Shown here piece by piece: positions 39,075-49,290 of a DNA stretch of 64,000 nt. Source of the DNA: Nocardioides nematodiphilus. GTDB lineage: Bacteria; Actinomycetota; Actinomycetes; Propionibacteriales; Nocardioidaceae. The position numbers were made by a program, and so were the translations under genes. Location of the stretch: contig NZ_JAIWOY010000003.1 in assembly GCF_020216525.1 (NCBI RefSeq), positions 330,344 through 394,343 of the forward strand, read 5' to 3'. The notes under the pieces are model-generated. The model was not told the origin of the DNA and did no database searches. It saw only the letters and a list, made by a program, of their open reading frames with translations. Each line of letters begins with the position of its first letter. Position 1 is the stretch's first letter.

Positions 39075-40274
39075 GTGACTGGACGTCTTTTCACGTCGGA
39101 GTCGGTGACCGAGGGTCACCCGGACAAGATCGCCGACCAGATCAGCGACACCGTCCTGGACTACCTACTCGCCCATGACCCGAAGAGCCGGGTCGCGGTC
39201 GAGACGCTCCTGACCACCGGCTTGGTCGTGGTGGCCGGTGAGGTCACCACCGAGGCGTACGCGCCGGTGGCGCAGCTGGTCCGCGAGAAGATCCTCGAGA
39301 TCGGCTACGACAGCTCCGAGAAGGGCTTCGACGGCAACTCCTGCGGCGTCCAGGTCGCGATCGGCGCGCAGTCGGCCGACATCGCCCAGGGTGTGGACAC
39401 CGCCGAGGAGCAGCGCGCCGAGGGCTCGGTCGACGAGCTCGACAAGCAGGGCGCGGGCGACCAGGGTCTGATGTTCGGCTACGCCTGCGACGACACCCCG
39501 GAGCTCTTCCCGCTGCCGATCAAGATCGCGCAGACGCTGGCCGAGCGGCTCACCGAGGTCCGCAAGGACGGCACGCTCGCCTACCTGCGTCCCGACGGCA
39601 AGACCCAGGTCACCATCGAGTACGACGACGAGAACCGGGCCGTCCGGGTCGACACCGTCGTCCTCTCCACCCAGCACGCGGAGGAGATCAGCCAGGAGCA
39701 GATCGCCGCCGACGTGAAGGCGCACGTCATCGAGCCGGTCCTGGAGCGCTTCAAGACCTCGGTGCCGTTCGACGGCTACAAGCTGCACATCAACCCGACC
39801 GGCAAGTTCGTCGTCGGCGGCCCGATGGGCGACGCCGGCCTGACCGGTCGCAAGATCATCGTCGACACCTACGGCGGCATGGCCCGCCACGGCGGTGGCG
39901 CGTTCTCCGGCAAGGACCCGTCGAAGGTCGACCGCTCCGCCGCCTACGCGATGCGCTGGGTCGCCAAGAACATCGTCGCGGCCGGCCTGGCCCGTCGCGC
40001 CGAGGTCCAGGTCGCGTACGCGATCGGCAAGGCCGCCCCCGTCGGCGTCTTCGTCGAGACCTTCGGCACCGGCGTGCTGCCCGACGAGAAGATCCAGGAG
40101 GCGGTGCTCGAGGTCTTCGACCTGCGCCCCGCCGCGATCCTGCGTGACCTCGACCTGCTGCGCCCGATCTACGCCAAGACCGCTGCGTACGGCCACTTCG
40201 GCCGCGAGCTGCCCGAGTTCACCTGGGAGCGCACCGACCGCGCCGAGGCCCTGAAGGCTGCCGCGGGGATCTGA
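39075..40274 (+). CDS. metK: S-adenosylmethionine synthetase
   Basis: Makes SAM from methionine and ATP. Signatures are [18 protein letters not shown] at the start, [12 protein letters not shown], and the glycine-rich loop [22 protein letters not shown] 39075 (399 aa) is chosen: GGAG lies 8 nt upstream, and family proteins begin just here ([11 protein letters not shown]); the in-frame ATG 39039 would add 12 unsupported residues. A strong hairpin follows the stop. Confidence 0.96.
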   Translation: MTGRLFTSESVTEGHPDKIADQISDTVLDYLLAHDPKSRVAVETLLTTGLVVVAGEVTTEAYAPVAQLVREKILEIGYDSSEKGFDGNSCGVQVAIGAQSADIAQGVDTAEEQRAEGSVDELDKQGAGDQGLMFGYACDDTPELFPLPIKIAQTLAERLTEVRKDGTLAYLRPDGKTQVTIEYDDENRAVRVDTVVLSTQHAEEISQEQIAADVKAHVIEPVLERFKTSVPFDGYKLHINPTGKFVVGGPMGDAGLTGRKIIVDTYGGMARHGGGAFSGKDPSKVDRSAAYAMRWVAKNIVAAGLARRAEVQVAYAIGKAAPVGVFVETFGTGVLPDEKIQEAVLEVFDLRPAAILRDLDLLRPIYAKTAAYGHFGRELPEFTWERTDRAEALKAAAGI

Positions 40275-40290
40275 CCGATCACGCTCCGTG

Positions 40291-40324
40291 CGAGTGGGCC
40301 GTCCCTTCGGGGGCGGCCCACTCG
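40291..40324 (+). terminator. Hairpin terminator after metK
   Basis: CGAGTGGGCCG (40291-40301) and CGGCCCACTCG (40314-40324) form an 11-bp stem that can extend inward by CCC/GGG. There is only a weak T-rich tail. It sits between metK and the convergent c-di-GMP gene. Confidence 0.65.
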
Positions 40325-40414
40325 TCGTTGCACGGGCGGCGTGGGCTCGTCGTCCGCGCCGCATCACCGAGGAAGAGGCGTCGACCTCGATCGCCGGCCC
40401 TCAGCGCCGCTCGG

Positions 40415-42505
40415 TCAGTGAGGGCGCTCGCCGATGATCGGGGCGGCCAGCCCACCCGAGCGCCTGAACTGGCCCGTCCGAGCGATGTCGTCGGGGGACG
40501 AGGGTCGGCCGAACAGGAAGCCCTGCGCCTCCAGGCACCCCGCCAGGGTCAGCAGGTCGCGCTGCTCGGGGGTCTCGATGCCCTCGGCGATCACGGTCAT
40601 GCCGAAGGTCCGGCCGAGGGTGAGCACGGTCTGGATCAGCTCGATCGTCTGCTGGGGGCTGGTGCCGGTCAGGAAGGAGCGGTCGATCTTGAGCCGGTCG
40701 AACGGGAAGGACCGCAGCACGTCGAGCGAGGAGTAGCCGACCCCGAAGTCGTCGAGCGCCAGGCCCACTCCCATCGCCTTGAGCTCGACGAGCGTGCGCA
40801 TCACCTGGTCACGGTCGTTGAAGACGGCCGTCTCGGTCATCTCCAGCTCCAGGCGGTCGGCCGAGAGGCCGGATGCGGCGAGGGCGGCGCGCACGGTGTC
40901 GACCAGACCGGGCTCGGAGAGCTGCACGGGGGAGACGTTCACCGACACGCGGTACGGCGGGTCCCAGCGGACCGCCTCGGCGCAGGCCTGGTGCAGCACC
41001 CAGGCGCCGATCGTCACGATCAGCCGGCTGGACTCCGCCAGCGGGATGAACTCGGTCGGCGAGACCAGCCCGTGCTTCGGGTGGTCCCAGCGCAGCAGCG
41101 CCTCGTACCCGAGGACGTCACCCTTCGGCAGCGCCGTCTGGACCTGGTAGTGCAGCAGGAACTCATCGCGCACCATGGCCTCGCGCAGGTCCGCGAGCAG
41201 ACCCTGGCGCGAGCGGGTGCGCTCGTCGATGGCCGGGTCGTACAGGCACAGCTGGCTGTACGGGTCGGCCTTGGCGCGGTACAGCGCCAGGTCCGCGTTG
41301 CTGATGAGGGTCTCGGCGTCGGTGGCGTCCTCGGGGAAGATCGCCGCGCCGATGCTCGCCTGGGGGCGGATCACGTCGGAGCCGAACTCGATGGGCGCCG
41401 ACGACACGTCGAGGAGCTCGCGCAGGAACGCGTCCAGCTCCTCCTGCAGCTCCGCGGACTCGAGGCGGTGCAGGGCGACGAACTCGTCGCCGCCGATGCG
41501 GGCGATGAAGGTGCCGGGCGAGGCGTCGACCAGGCTGGTCATCCGGTGGCCGAGCGTACGGAGGACCTCGTCGCCGACCGGGTGGCCGCGCAGGTCGTTG
41601 ATCTCCTTGAACCCGTCGATGTCGATCACCGCCAGCGAGAGCCGGCTGCTGCTCTCCCGGGTCGCGATGATCTCGAGCTCGAGGCGCTCGCCGAGGCTGG
41701 TGCGGTTGGGCAGGCCGGTGAGCGAGTCGTGCATCGCCAGGGTCCTGAAGCGCTCGAGGGCGGCGGCGCGGGTGCTGCCGTCGATCAGGTAGCCGACCAT
41801 GCCGGCGCCGATCGTCGCCAGCGCCATGATCGCGATCGCGACGGCGAGGACGGACTCCGAGTCCCGGTCGATCGAGGAGTCGAGCGTCATCGCGTTGCCG
41901 CTGTGGGTGATGCTGAAGGCCCACATCCCGGTGAAGTGCAGCGACAGGATCGCCAGCGCGTACAGCAGGGCCATCGCGTTGCTGCGCGGACGCTCGCCGG
42001 TGGGGCGCCCGCCGATGTGCAGCGCGGCGATGCTCAGGCCGCCGCCGAGCACGACCGAGAGCACGACGATGGGCACGCTCCACGAGACCGGCGTGTAGGT
42101 GCGCATGGCACTCATGCCGACGTAGTGCATGGTGGCGATCGAGATGCCGACGATGGCACCGCCCACGGCCCGCCGGGAGCCCGTACGGTCGCCGAGGACC
42201 GCGACGGTGAAGCCGGCCGCGCTGCCGATCACGGCGATCGTGAGCGACACGAGGGTCGGGGCCCAGGCGATGCCGATCGGCATGTCCGCGTGATAGCCGA
42301 GCATCGCGACGAAGTGGGTGCACCAGATGGTGACGCCGCTGGAGACCGAGGTCAGCAGCAGCCAGTCGGCGCGCAGGCCGTCGCCGCTGTTGGCGATGCG
42401 CTGGAAGAAGCGCGACGTGGCCCAGGATCCGGCGAGGCACAGCAGCGCCGCAAGACCGATCAGCGCCGGGCTGTGCTCCGCAAACAGATGCGGGGAGTGG
42501 ATCAT
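40415..42505 (-). CDS. MHYT-GGDEF-EAL c-di-GMP turnover membrane protein
   Basis: 696-aa protein. The N-terminal half (to about 245) is a seven-helix MHYT sensor with three motif copies: THFVAMLGY (about 63-71), MHYVGM (126-131) and LHFTGM (189-194), thought to bind copper and sense O2, CO or NO. A GGDEF cyclase domain follows with intact GGDEF at 338-342, then an EAL phosphodiesterase with EALLR at 468-472 and LDDFGVGYSSL. Both catalytic signatures look intact, so it may make and break c-di-GMP. It is a single gene between convergent metK and divergent priA. Confidence 0.93.
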   Translation of the reverse strand: MIHSPHLFAEHSPALIGLAALLCLAGSWATSRFFQRIANSGDGLRADWLLLTSVSSGVTIWCTHFVAMLGYHADMPIGIAWAPTLVSLTIAVIGSAAGFTVAVLGDRTGSRRAVGGAIVGISIATMHYVGMSAMRTYTPVSWSVPIVVLSVVLGGGLSIAALHIGGRPTGERPRSNAMALLYALAILSLHFTGMWAFSITHSGNAMTLDSSIDRDSESVLAVAIAIMALATIGAGMVGYLIDGSTRAAALERFRTLAMHDSLTGLPNRTSLGERLELEIIATRESSSRLSLAVIDIDGFKEINDLRGHPVGDEVLRTLGHRMTSLVDASPGTFIARIGGDEFVALHRLESAELQEELDAFLRELLDVSSAPIEFGSDVIRPQASIGAAIFPEDATDAETLISNADLALYRAKADPYSQLCLYDPAIDERTRSRQGLLADLREAMVRDEFLLHYQVQTALPKGDVLGYEALLRWDHPKHGLVSPTEFIPLAESSRLIVTIGAWVLHQACAEAVRWDPPYRVSVNVSPVQLSEPGLVDTVRAALAASGLSADRLELEMTETAVFNDRDQVMRTLVELKAMGVGLALDDFGVGYSSLDVLRSFPFDRLKIDRSFLTGTSPQQTIELIQTVLTLGRTFGMTVIAEGIETPEQRDLLTLAGCLEAQGFLFGRPSSPDDIARTGQFRRSGGLAAPIIGERPH

Positions 42506-42692
42506 CTGGCCTCTTCAATCATCACTGCGTCCGGCTGCCGAGCCCCACCGGATGACGAGCGCAGCGATCACATCATCTGATCGGCAACGGGTTGCCATCT
42601 ATGAGACCAATGTCCCGGGACTGCCTCTCGTTCGTGTCCGAACGGGCCAGGTGGCCGAACGCGCTGTCGGTGCGCGCTGGTACAACAGCGCC

Positions 42693-44765
42693 ATGGCACC
42701 CTCCGCGCACGACGACCAGCTCCTCGAGCTGCCCGGTCTCGTCCGCGACCGAGTGGCCGAGGGGCGGGCGAAGGCGCGCGCGACCAAGCAGCGCAAGGCC
42801 GCCGAGGCAGAGGTCACCGAGGTGGACCCGGTCGCGCAGGTGCTGCTCGACCTGCCGTTGGCCCATCTCGACAAGCCCTTCGACTACAGCGTTCCGGTCG
42901 CGATGGCCGAGACCGCGCAGCCGGGCGTACGGGTCAAGGTGCGCTTCGCCGGGCAGGACGTGGACGGCTTCGTGGTGGGCCGCGCCGCCACGACGGAGCA
43001 TGCCGGCGCCCTGAAGCCGCTGCGCCGGGTGGTCAGCGCCGAGCGGGTGCTCTCACCCGAGATCGCGGCCCTGACCGCGGCGGTGGCCGAGCGCTACGCC
43101 GGTACCCGCTCCGACGTCCTGCGGCTGGCGGTGCCCGCCCGCCACGCCACGGCCGAGGGGGAGCCACCCGTCGCGCCAGGTGGCCCAGCCCGGTGGGATC
43201 CGGCAGCGGCGGAGGAGGCCTGGGCCGGACACGAGCCCGGCGCGACGTACCTGCGCCATCTGCACGACGGCGGTGCCCCGCGCTCGGTGTGGCACGCGGC
43301 GGCCGGCACCGACTGGCCGGTGCTGATGGCCCATGCCACGGCGGCGACGCTCGCGGGTGGCCGGGGGAGTCTGCTGGTGGTGCCCGACGGCAAGGCCGTG
43401 GCCCGGGTCTCCGCTGCCCTGGGCGCCGTGCTCGGCGACGGTCACCATGTCACCCTCACCGCCGACGCCGGGCCCGCTGAGCGCTATCGGGCGTTCCTGG
43501 CCGTCGCGCGGGGCAGCGTCCGGGTCGTCGTCGGCACTCGTGCCGCCGCCTTCGCGCCGGTGCGCGACCTGGGCCTGCTCGGGCTGTGGGACGACGGGGA
43601 CGGCAACCTCGCCGAGCCCCGTGCGCCCTATCCGCACGCCCGCGAGGTGCTGCTGCTGCGTGCCGAGCAGGAGGCGGCCGGGCTGCTGATCGGTGGCTTC
43701 GCCCGGACCGTGGAGGCCGACCAGCTGCTGCGGACCGGCTGGGCACATCGGATCGCTCCGACCCGGGCGCTGGCCCGCGGCCGCGTCACCGTCGGCGTCA
43801 CCGGCGCCACCGACTTCGACCTGGAGCGCGATCCGCTGGCCCGCGTCTCGCGCGTGCCCCGCGATGCCTTCGCCACGATCAAGACGGCGCTCGAGGCCGG
43901 ACCGGTGCTCGTCCAGACGCCGCGGCGCGGCTACGCCGCGGCACTGGCGTGCGACACGTGCCGGACGTCCGCGCGGTGCCCGGCCTGCACGGGGCCGCTG
44001 CGGCTCAGCGGGCCGGTCGCCCCGCCGGAGTGCGGCTGGTGCGGCGCCGTGGCCGAGTCCTGGTCCTGCGCCGTCTGTGGTGGGCGAGGGCTGCGGGCAC
44101 CGATCGTCGGGGAGGCCCGGACCGCCGAGGAGCTCGGCCGGGCGTTCCCGGGCGTGCGGGTCGCCGGCTCGAGCGGCGATCGGCTCCTGACGCGGGTCAA
44201 GGCCGGGCCCTCGATCGTGGTGGCCACACCGGGGGCCGAGCCTCCGGCCGACGGCGGTTACGCCGCCGTGCTGCTGCTCGACACCTGGCTCCTGCTGGGG
44301 CACCCCGATCTGCGCACCGAGGAGGAGGCGCTGCGCCGCTGGAGCAACGCCGCCGGTCTGGTCGCACCCGGCGGACGGGTGCTGATCGTCGGCGACCCGG
44401 CGCATCCGACCACCCAGGCGCTGGTTCGTTGGGATCAGCCCGGCTTCGCCGGACGCGAGGCCGAGCAGCGCGCGCTCGCGCATCTGCCGCCCGCCTCGCG
44501 GCTCGCCTCCCTCACCGGTGCGCCCGGCGCGCTCGCCGACGCCCGCACCCTGCTCGACCTGCCGGAGCACGCCGAGCTGCTCGGCCCGGTGCCGCTGGCC
44601 GCGGGCGCCGAGGTGGGCGAGGACGACGAGGAGCAGCGACTCGTCGTCCGGGTCCCGCGAGGGGAGGGGCCGGCGCTGTCGGCGGCCCTCGGCGAGCTGC
44701 AGCGGCTCCGCTCCGCGCGCCGACTCGAGCCGGTCCGCGTCCAGGTCGATCCGCCGAGTCTCTGA
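42693..44765 (+). CDS. priA: PriA-like primosomal protein N', helicase motifs degenerate
   Basis: 690-aa homolog of PriA. The N-terminal DNA-binding domain is recognisable (LPLAHLDKPFDYSVP, VRVKVRFAGQDVDGFV). Zinc-binding cysteine pairs are kept (CDTCRTSARCPAC, CGWC, CAVCGG). However, the Walker A site GxTGSGKTE reads HAAAGTDWP and the DEAH-box site reads LWDDGD, so ATPase/helicase activity should be absent, as known for other actinobacterial PriA proteins. ATG 42693 is chosen; the open frame upstream is antisense to the GGDEF gene start. def, fmt and rsmB follow. Confidence 0.88.
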   Translation: MAPSAHDDQLLELPGLVRDRVAEGRAKARATKQRKAAEAEVTEVDPVAQVLLDLPLAHLDKPFDYSVPVAMAETAQPGVRVKVRFAGQDVDGFVVGRAATTEHAGALKPLRRVVSAERVLSPEIAALTAAVAERYAGTRSDVLRLAVPARHATAEGEPPVAPGGPARWDPAAAEEAWAGHEPGATYLRHLHDGGAPRSVWHAAAGTDWPVLMAHATAATLAGGRGSLLVVPDGKAVARVSAALGAVLGDGHHVTLTADAGPAERYRAFLAVARGSVRVVVGTRAAAFAPVRDLGLLGLWDDGDGNLAEPRAPYPHAREVLLLRAEQEAAGLLIGGFARTVEADQLLRTGWAHRIAPTRALARGRVTVGVTGATDFDLERDPLARVSRVPRDAFATIKTALEAGPVLVQTPRRGYAAALACDTCRTSARCPACTGPLRLSGPVAPPECGWCGAVAESWSCAVCGGRGLRAPIVGEARTAEELGRAFPGVRVAGSSGDRLLTRVKAGPSIVVATPGAEPPADGGYAAVLLLDTWLLLGHPDLRTEEEALRRWSNAAGLVAPGGRVLIVGDPAHPTTQALVRWDQPGFAGREAEQRALAHLPPASRLASLTGAPGALADARTLLDLPEHAELLGPVPLAAGAEVGEDDEEQRLVVRVPRGEGPALSAALGELQRLRSARRLEPVRVQVDPPSL

Positions 44766-44782
44766 CCCGCCCGTCGGGTCCA

Positions 44783-44788
44783 TAGGAT
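44783..44788 (+). promoter_or_regulatory. -10 hexamer TAGGAT, leaderless-type start for def
   Basis: TAGGAT ends 7 nt before ATG 44796. This supports ATG 44796 over the in-frame ATG 44787, which overlaps the hexamer itself. Confidence 0.6.
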
Positions 44789-44795
44789 GGAGGGC

Positions 44796-45341
44796 ATGGC
44801 CATCCAGCCCATCCGCCTCTTCGGCGATCCCGTCCTGCGCCGCCGCGCCGACGAGGTCGTCGACTTCGACAAGGAGCTGCGCAAGCTCGTCGAGGACCTC
44901 ACCGACACCATGCTCGACGCGCCCGGCGCCGGCCTGGCCGCGCCCCAGATCGGCGTCGGCCTGCGGGTCTTCACCTGGAACGTCGACGACGAGGTCGGTC
45001 ACCTGATCAACCCGCGTCTCGAGCTCTCGGAGGAGTGCCAGGACGGCGGCGAGGGCTGCCTGTCCCTGCCGGGCCTGACGTACGACACCAAGCGCGCGCT
45101 CCACGTGGTCGCGCACGGGTTCAACATGCACGGCGACGAGGTCACCATCGAGGGCTCCGAGCTGCTCGCCCGTGCGATCCAGCACGAGACCGACCACCTC
45201 GACGGCGTGCTGTTCATCGACCGTCTCGACGACGCCGCCCGCAAGGCCGCGATGCGTGAGATCCGCGAGTCGGAGTGGTTCGGGCTCGAGAAGCCGACCG
45301 TCAAGGTCAGCCCGCACGCGACGTTCGGGTCGGGCCGCTGA
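44796..45341 (+). CDS. def: Peptide deformylase
   Basis: Removes the N-formyl group from nascent proteins. Three family motifs are intact: [18 protein letters not shown] (metal Cys) and QHETDHLDG (HExxH). ATG 44796 ([15 protein letters not shown]) is the family start. 181 aa is normal. The stop overlaps the fmt start by one base; def and fmt act on the same formyl group in opposite directions. Confidence 0.95.
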   Translation: MAIQPIRLFGDPVLRRRADEVVDFDKELRKLVEDLTDTMLDAPGAGLAAPQIGVGLRVFTWNVDDEVGHLINPRLELSEECQDGGEGCLSLPGLTYDTKRALHVVAHGFNMHGDEVTIEGSELLARAIQHETDHLDGVLFIDRLDDAARKAAMREIRESEWFGLEKPTVKVSPHATFGSGR

Positions 45342-46264
45342 TGCGCGTCGTCTTCGCCGGCACCCCCGAGGTGGCCGTGCCCTCGCTCGACGCGATCGCC
45401 GACAGCCAGCACGAGCTGGTCGGCGTCGTCACCCGCCCGGACGCGGCCGCCGGCCGCGGCCGCAAGCTGGTCGCCTCCCCGGTCGCCCAGCGCGCCGAGG
45501 AGCTCGGCATCCCGGTGCTCAAGCCGGAGCACCCGCGCGACCCGGAGTTCCAGGAAGCGCTCAAGGCGCTCGATCCGGACGTCTGCCCGGTGGTCGCGTA
45601 CGGCGCCCTGCTGCCGCAGTCCGCCCTCGACATCCCCGAGCACGGCTGGGTCAACCTGCACTTCTCGCTGCTGCCCGCCTACCGTGGCGCGGCCCCTGTG
45701 CAGCGCGCGATCTGGGAGGGCGAGGAGATCACCGGTGCCACCACCTTCCGGATCGTCAAGGAGCTCGACGCGGGTCCCACGTACGGCCTGATGACGCAGC
45801 TCATCCGCCCCGAGGACACCGCCGGCACGCTGCTGGCCAAGCTCGCCGAGGGTGGCGCGGGCCTTCTGGTCGCCACCCTCGACGGCCTCGCCGACGGGTC
45901 GCTGGTCGCGCGCGACCAACCCACCGACGGCGTCACCTACGCCGCCAAGATCAACCCCGAGGACGCCCAGCTCACCTGGAGCCATCCGGCCGCCGGCATC
46001 GAGCGCCAGGTCCGGGCCTGCACGCCCGCGCCCGGCGCCTGGACGCTGCTCGAGGGGGAGCGGTTCAAGATCGGCCCGGTCACCCTGACCGACGAGCAGC
46101 TCGCGCCCGGCACCCTCGAGGTCCGCAAGAACGACGTCCTCGTCGGCACCGGCACCGTCGCGGTCCGGCTCGGCCTGGTCAAGGCGTTCGGCAAGAAGGA
46201 GATGGCGGCCGCCGACTGGGCACGCGGAGCGCGGGTGGAGACCGGTGTCCGGTTCGACGGGTAA
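45341..46264 (+). CDS. fmt: Methionyl-tRNA formyltransferase
   Basis: Formylates initiator Met-tRNA. N terminus [16 protein letters not shown], the formyl-THF loop with VVTRPD, and the active-site block [20 protein letters not shown] (catalytic Asn/His region) then [19 protein letters not shown] 45341 shares its A with the def stop. 307 aa is typical. The 3' end overlaps rsmB by 20 nt. Confidence 0.96.
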   Translation: MRVVFAGTPEVAVPSLDAIADSQHELVGVVTRPDAAAGRGRKLVASPVAQRAEELGIPVLKPEHPRDPEFQEALKALDPDVCPVVAYGALLPQSALDIPEHGWVNLHFSLLPAYRGAAPVQRAIWEGEEITGATTFRIVKELDAGPTYGLMTQLIRPEDTAGTLLAKLAEGGAGLLVATLDGLADGSLVARDQPTDGVTYAAKINPEDAQLTWSHPAAGIERQVRACTPAPGAWTLLEGERFKIGPVTLTDEQLAPGTLEVRKNDVLVGTGTVAVRLGLVKAFGKKEMAAADWARGARVETGVRFDG

Positions 46265-47645
46265 CTACCGCAACAAGCGTCGTGGCGGGCGCCCCGGTGC
46301 ACCGCCGAAGGCGAGCCGTGCGCCGATCGATCCCGCTCGGCTGGCCGCGTTCGAGGTGCTGAAGGCCGTCCGCGTCGATGACGCGTACGCCAATCTCGCC
46401 CTCCCGCACGTCCTGTCCCGCCTCGGGCTGAGCGGTCGCGACGCCGCGTTCGCCACCGAGCTCGCCTCCGGCACGCTGCGCGGGATCGGGACGTACGACG
46501 CCGTGCTCGCCCGCTGCATCGACCGGCCGCTGGCCAAGGTCGAGGCGAAGGTCCTCGATGCGCTCCGCCTGGGTGCGCACCAGCTCCTCGCGATGCGCGT
46601 GCCGAGCCACGCCGCCATCGCGACCACGGTCGACCTGGTGAAGTCGAAGGTCGGCCCCGGCGCCGGCGGCTTCGCCAACGCCGTGCTGCGCAAGGTGGCC
46701 GCCAAGCCGCTCGCCGAGTGGACCGCGGACCTGCCGCTGCCCGAGCGCACCTCCCACCCGGCGTGGATCGTCGACGTGCTCCGGGATGCCGTCGGCGCCG
46801 ATGAGATCGAGGCGCTGCTCGCGGCCGACAACGAGCCACCGCGGGTCACGCTGGTGGCGCGCCCGGGCCGCGCGACGCCGCAGGAGCTGGCCGAGACCGA
46901 CGGCAGCGAGCGGACTCGCTTCTCCCCGTACGGCGTCACGCTCTCCGGCGGCTCTCCGGTCGGCATCGCCGCCGTCGCCGAGGGCCGCGCCGGCGTGCAG
47001 GACGAGGGCTCCCAGCTGGTCGCGCTCGCCCTGACCGAGGCGCGCCTCGACGGCCGCGACACCCGCTGGCTCGACCTCTGCGCCGGCCCCGGCGGCAAGG
47101 CCGCCCTGCTCGACGCCCTCGCCGCGCAGGCGGGCGCCACCTTGGTCGGCAACGAGCGCCAGCCGCACCGCGCCGGCCTGGTCAAGGGCAACGGCGTGGC
47201 CAGCGTCGTCGCCGCCGACGGCACCCGGCCTCCGTTCCGCCCCGGCACGTTCGACCGCGTCCTCGTCGACGCGCCGTGCTCCGGCCTCGGCGCGCTGCGC
47301 CGTCGCCCCGAGGCGCGCTGGCGGCGCAAGCTCGCCGACATCACCGAGCTGGTGCCGCTCCAGGAGGACCTGCTCCGCTCCGCGCTGGACCTCGTCCGCC
47401 CCGGCGGCGTCGTCGTCTACGCGACCTGCAGCCCGGCCCTGGCCGAGACCCGCGCGGTCGTCGAGGCCGTGCTGGGTGAGGACCCGACGCTCACGCTCGA
47501 GCCGACCGCAGGCGTCGTCGCAGAAATCAGTGACGCCGAGGGGCCGCTGCCCGGTACGGTCCAGCTCTGGCCGCACCGACACGGCACCGACGCCATGTTC
47601 ATCGCGGTGCTCCGCAAGGCCGCGCTCGACGACGAGGACCGATGA
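46245..47645 (+). CDS. rsmB: 16S rRNA (cytosine(967)-C(5))-methyltransferase RsmB
   Basis: 466-aa m5C methyltransferase. The N-terminal NusB-like RNA-binding domain ([40 protein letters not shown]) precedes the SAM domain: [33 protein letters not shown] and [14 protein letters not shown], with both catalytic cysteines present. GTG 46245 follows GGTGGAG by 5 nt inside the end of fmt. An extra basic head ([20 protein letters not shown]) may bind RNA. Its stop overlaps the lysE-type start. Confidence 0.94.
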   Translation: MSGSTGNYRNKRRGGRPGAPPKASRAPIDPARLAAFEVLKAVRVDDAYANLALPHVLSRLGLSGRDAAFATELASGTLRGIGTYDAVLARCIDRPLAKVEAKVLDALRLGAHQLLAMRVPSHAAIATTVDLVKSKVGPGAGGFANAVLRKVAAKPLAEWTADLPLPERTSHPAWIVDVLRDAVGADEIEALLAADNEPPRVTLVARPGRATPQELAETDGSERTRFSPYGVTLSGGSPVGIAAVAEGRAGVQDEGSQLVALALTEARLDGRDTRWLDLCAGPGGKAALLDALAAQAGATLVGNERQPHRAGLVKGNGVASVVAADGTRPPFRPGTFDRVLVDAPCSGLGALRRRPEARWRRKLADITELVPLQEDLLRSALDLVRPGGVVVYATCSPALAETRAVVEAVLGEDPTLTLEPTAGVVAEISDAEGPLPGTVQLWPHRHGTDAMFIAVLRKAALDDEDR

Positions 47646-48259
47646 ACCACTACCTGACCTTCCTGGTCTTCGCGCTGCTGATCGCACTCGCGCCGGGCCC
47701 CGACACGTTCATCACGCTGCGGGTCACCGTCGCCGGCGGCCGTCACCGGGGTCTGTGGACGGTCGCCGGGATCATCGCTGCCAACGTCGTCCTCGGCGTG
47801 CTCGCCGCGACCGGGCTCGGCGCGGTGATCACCAACGCGCACACCGTCTTCCTGTGCCTGCGCATCGTCGGTGTCGTCTACCTGGCCTGGCTCGGACTGC
47901 AGGCCGTCGTCGGGGCGCTGCGCGGCGGGGGAGACGGCTGGCAGGCCGCCGGCAGCGGTCGGCTGGCGCCGCACCACGCGATGCGGCAGGGCTTCATCTC
48001 GACCTTCACCAACCCGAAGGCACTGGCGTTCTACCTCGCGGTGCTGCCGCCGTTCGTGGGCCGCCACCCGAGCCTGGGCACGCTGATGGCGTACGCCCTG
48101 ACCCTGGCCGTGCTCGGCGCGATCTACCTGGTGACCGTCGCCCTGGTCGCCGACAAGGCGATGAGCTTGATCAAGCAGGACAAGGTCCGGCGCTGGATCG
48201 ACGGCGTCGTCGGCATGATCATGCTGGGCTTCGCCGGCGCCCTCGCGCTCGACGAGTGA
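47642..48259 (+). CDS. LysE/RhtB-family amino acid exporter
   Basis: 205-aa membrane protein with about six helices. The LysE family motif is seen in LIALAPGPDTFITLRVTVAGG and the middle GFISTFTNPKALAFYLAVLP is characteristic. The exported amino acid or metabolite is unknown. It overlaps the rsmB stop (ATGA), so it is transcribed at the end of the def-fmt-rsmB operon, probably by read-through rather than functional link. A hairpin repeat follows 4 nt after the stop. Confidence 0.88.
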   Translation: MNHYLTFLVFALLIALAPGPDTFITLRVTVAGGRHRGLWTVAGIIAANVVLGVLAATGLGAVITNAHTVFLCLRIVGVVYLAWLGLQAVVGALRGGGDGWQAAGSGRLAPHHAMRQGFISTFTNPKALAFYLAVLPPFVGRHPSLGTLMAYALTLAVLGAIYLVTVALVADKAMSLIKQDKVRRWIDGVVGMIMLGFAGALALDE

Positions 48260-48263
48260 TGGC

Positions 48264-48309
48264 GTTGTGAGTGCCAGCGCACGCCAGGGCGTGCGCTGAG
48301 ACTCACAAC
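48264..48309. repeat. Hairpin repeat copy 1 flanking DUF559 gene
   Basis: Inverted repeat with arms 48264-48284 and 48289-48309, CAGG loop and two internal mismatches. The core AGCGCACGC-CAGG-GCGTGCGCT and the flanks GTTGTGAG match copy 2 at 49291-49336. It may act as a terminator for the rsmB/lysE-type operon. Confidence 0.75.
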
Positions 48310-48366
48310 AGGGGGCCTGTGGAGAGCTCCCGATGTGGTCGTGGGATCTCGGGCAGGCTGAGTCGC

Positions 48367-49284
48367 ATGACGGAGAGCTCGTGGCGAGACATCGCGCGGG
48401 CGCAGTGCGGTCTCATCACGCGAGCGCAGCTGGCGTCGGTCGGCATCCGGCGCAGTGGTGTCTCCCACCGGATAGCGTCCGAGCGATGGCAGCTGCTCTC
48501 GGCCACCGTCATCGCGACGACGACCGGCGAGCTGACGCGAGCCCAGCGCCTGTGGCATGCGGTCCTCCACGCCGGTGACGGCGCGCTGGCGGGCGGCCTC
48601 ACCGCCGCGGAGGACGCCGGGCTGCGGAACTGGTCTCGCGAGACGTTGACGGTCTTCGTGCCCTACGTCAACGATGTGCCCGCACCGCTCCCGGGGATCT
48701 CGTTCGTCAGGTCACGTCGCGACCTGGGTGCGATGCGGGCAACTGACTCGGCCCCGCCTGCGATCCGGATCGAGCCGGCGATCCTGCTCTTCGCCTCGGC
48801 CGATCGCTCGGAGCGGACCGCGCAGGGTGTGGTCGCAGCGGCCGTCCAACAGCAGCACAGCACCCCGGACGCTCTGCTCGAGTGGATCGATTGGCTCCGC
48901 CCACTCCGCCGCGCCGATGCCCTGCGCCGCGCACTGCAGGAGATCGCGGGCGGAGCACAGTCGGTCGCGGAGCTCGACATCCGCAGGTTCTGCCGCCGGT
49001 ACGGCTTCGCGATGCCGCGGCGCCAAGTGAAGCGCAGTGACGCGTCGGGACGTGTGCGCTACACCGACTGCGAGTGGGACCTGCCAGGAGGGGTGGTCGC
49101 CGTCCTCGAGATCGACGGCTCCTTCCACATGGAGGTGGAGCACTGGGAAGATGACATCGCCCGGCAGCGGGCGTTGACCTCGCCGAACCGGCTCGTCATC
49201 CGCTGCACGGCACGCGAGCTGCGCGAGGACGATGCGGGCCTGGCCCGTGATCTGCGCCGGCTCGGCGTGCCGCGAGCGGCATGA
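48367..49284 (+). CDS. AbiEi-like wHTH + DUF559 (Vsr-like nuclease fold) protein
   Basis: 305-aa protein. An N-terminal winged-helix resembling AbiEi antitoxins (IARAQCGLITRAQLASVGIR) is joined to a C-terminal DUF559 domain with the Vsr/PD-(D/E)xK-like pattern: DCEWDLPGGVVAVLEIDGS, then HMEVEHWEDDIARQRAL. Such proteins are abundant and strain-variable in actinobacteria, and no matching toxin gene is adjacent. ATG 48367 is chosen because the product then begins at the wHTH. Near-identical hairpins lie on either side, hinting at a mobile or duplicated unit. Confidence 0.75.
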   Translation: MTESSWRDIARAQCGLITRAQLASVGIRRSGVSHRIASERWQLLSATVIATTTGELTRAQRLWHAVLHAGDGALAGGLTAAEDAGLRNWSRETLTVFVPYVNDVPAPLPGISFVRSRRDLGAMRATDSAPPAIRIEPAILLFASADRSERTAQGVVAAAVQQQHSTPDALLEWIDWLRPLRRADALRRALQEIAGGAQSVAELDIRRFCRRYGFAMPRRQVKRSDASGRVRYTDCEWDLPGGVVAVLEIDGSFHMEVEHWEDDIARQRALTSPNRLVIRCTARELREDDAGLARDLRRLGVPRAA

Positions 49285-49290
49285 GTCGGC

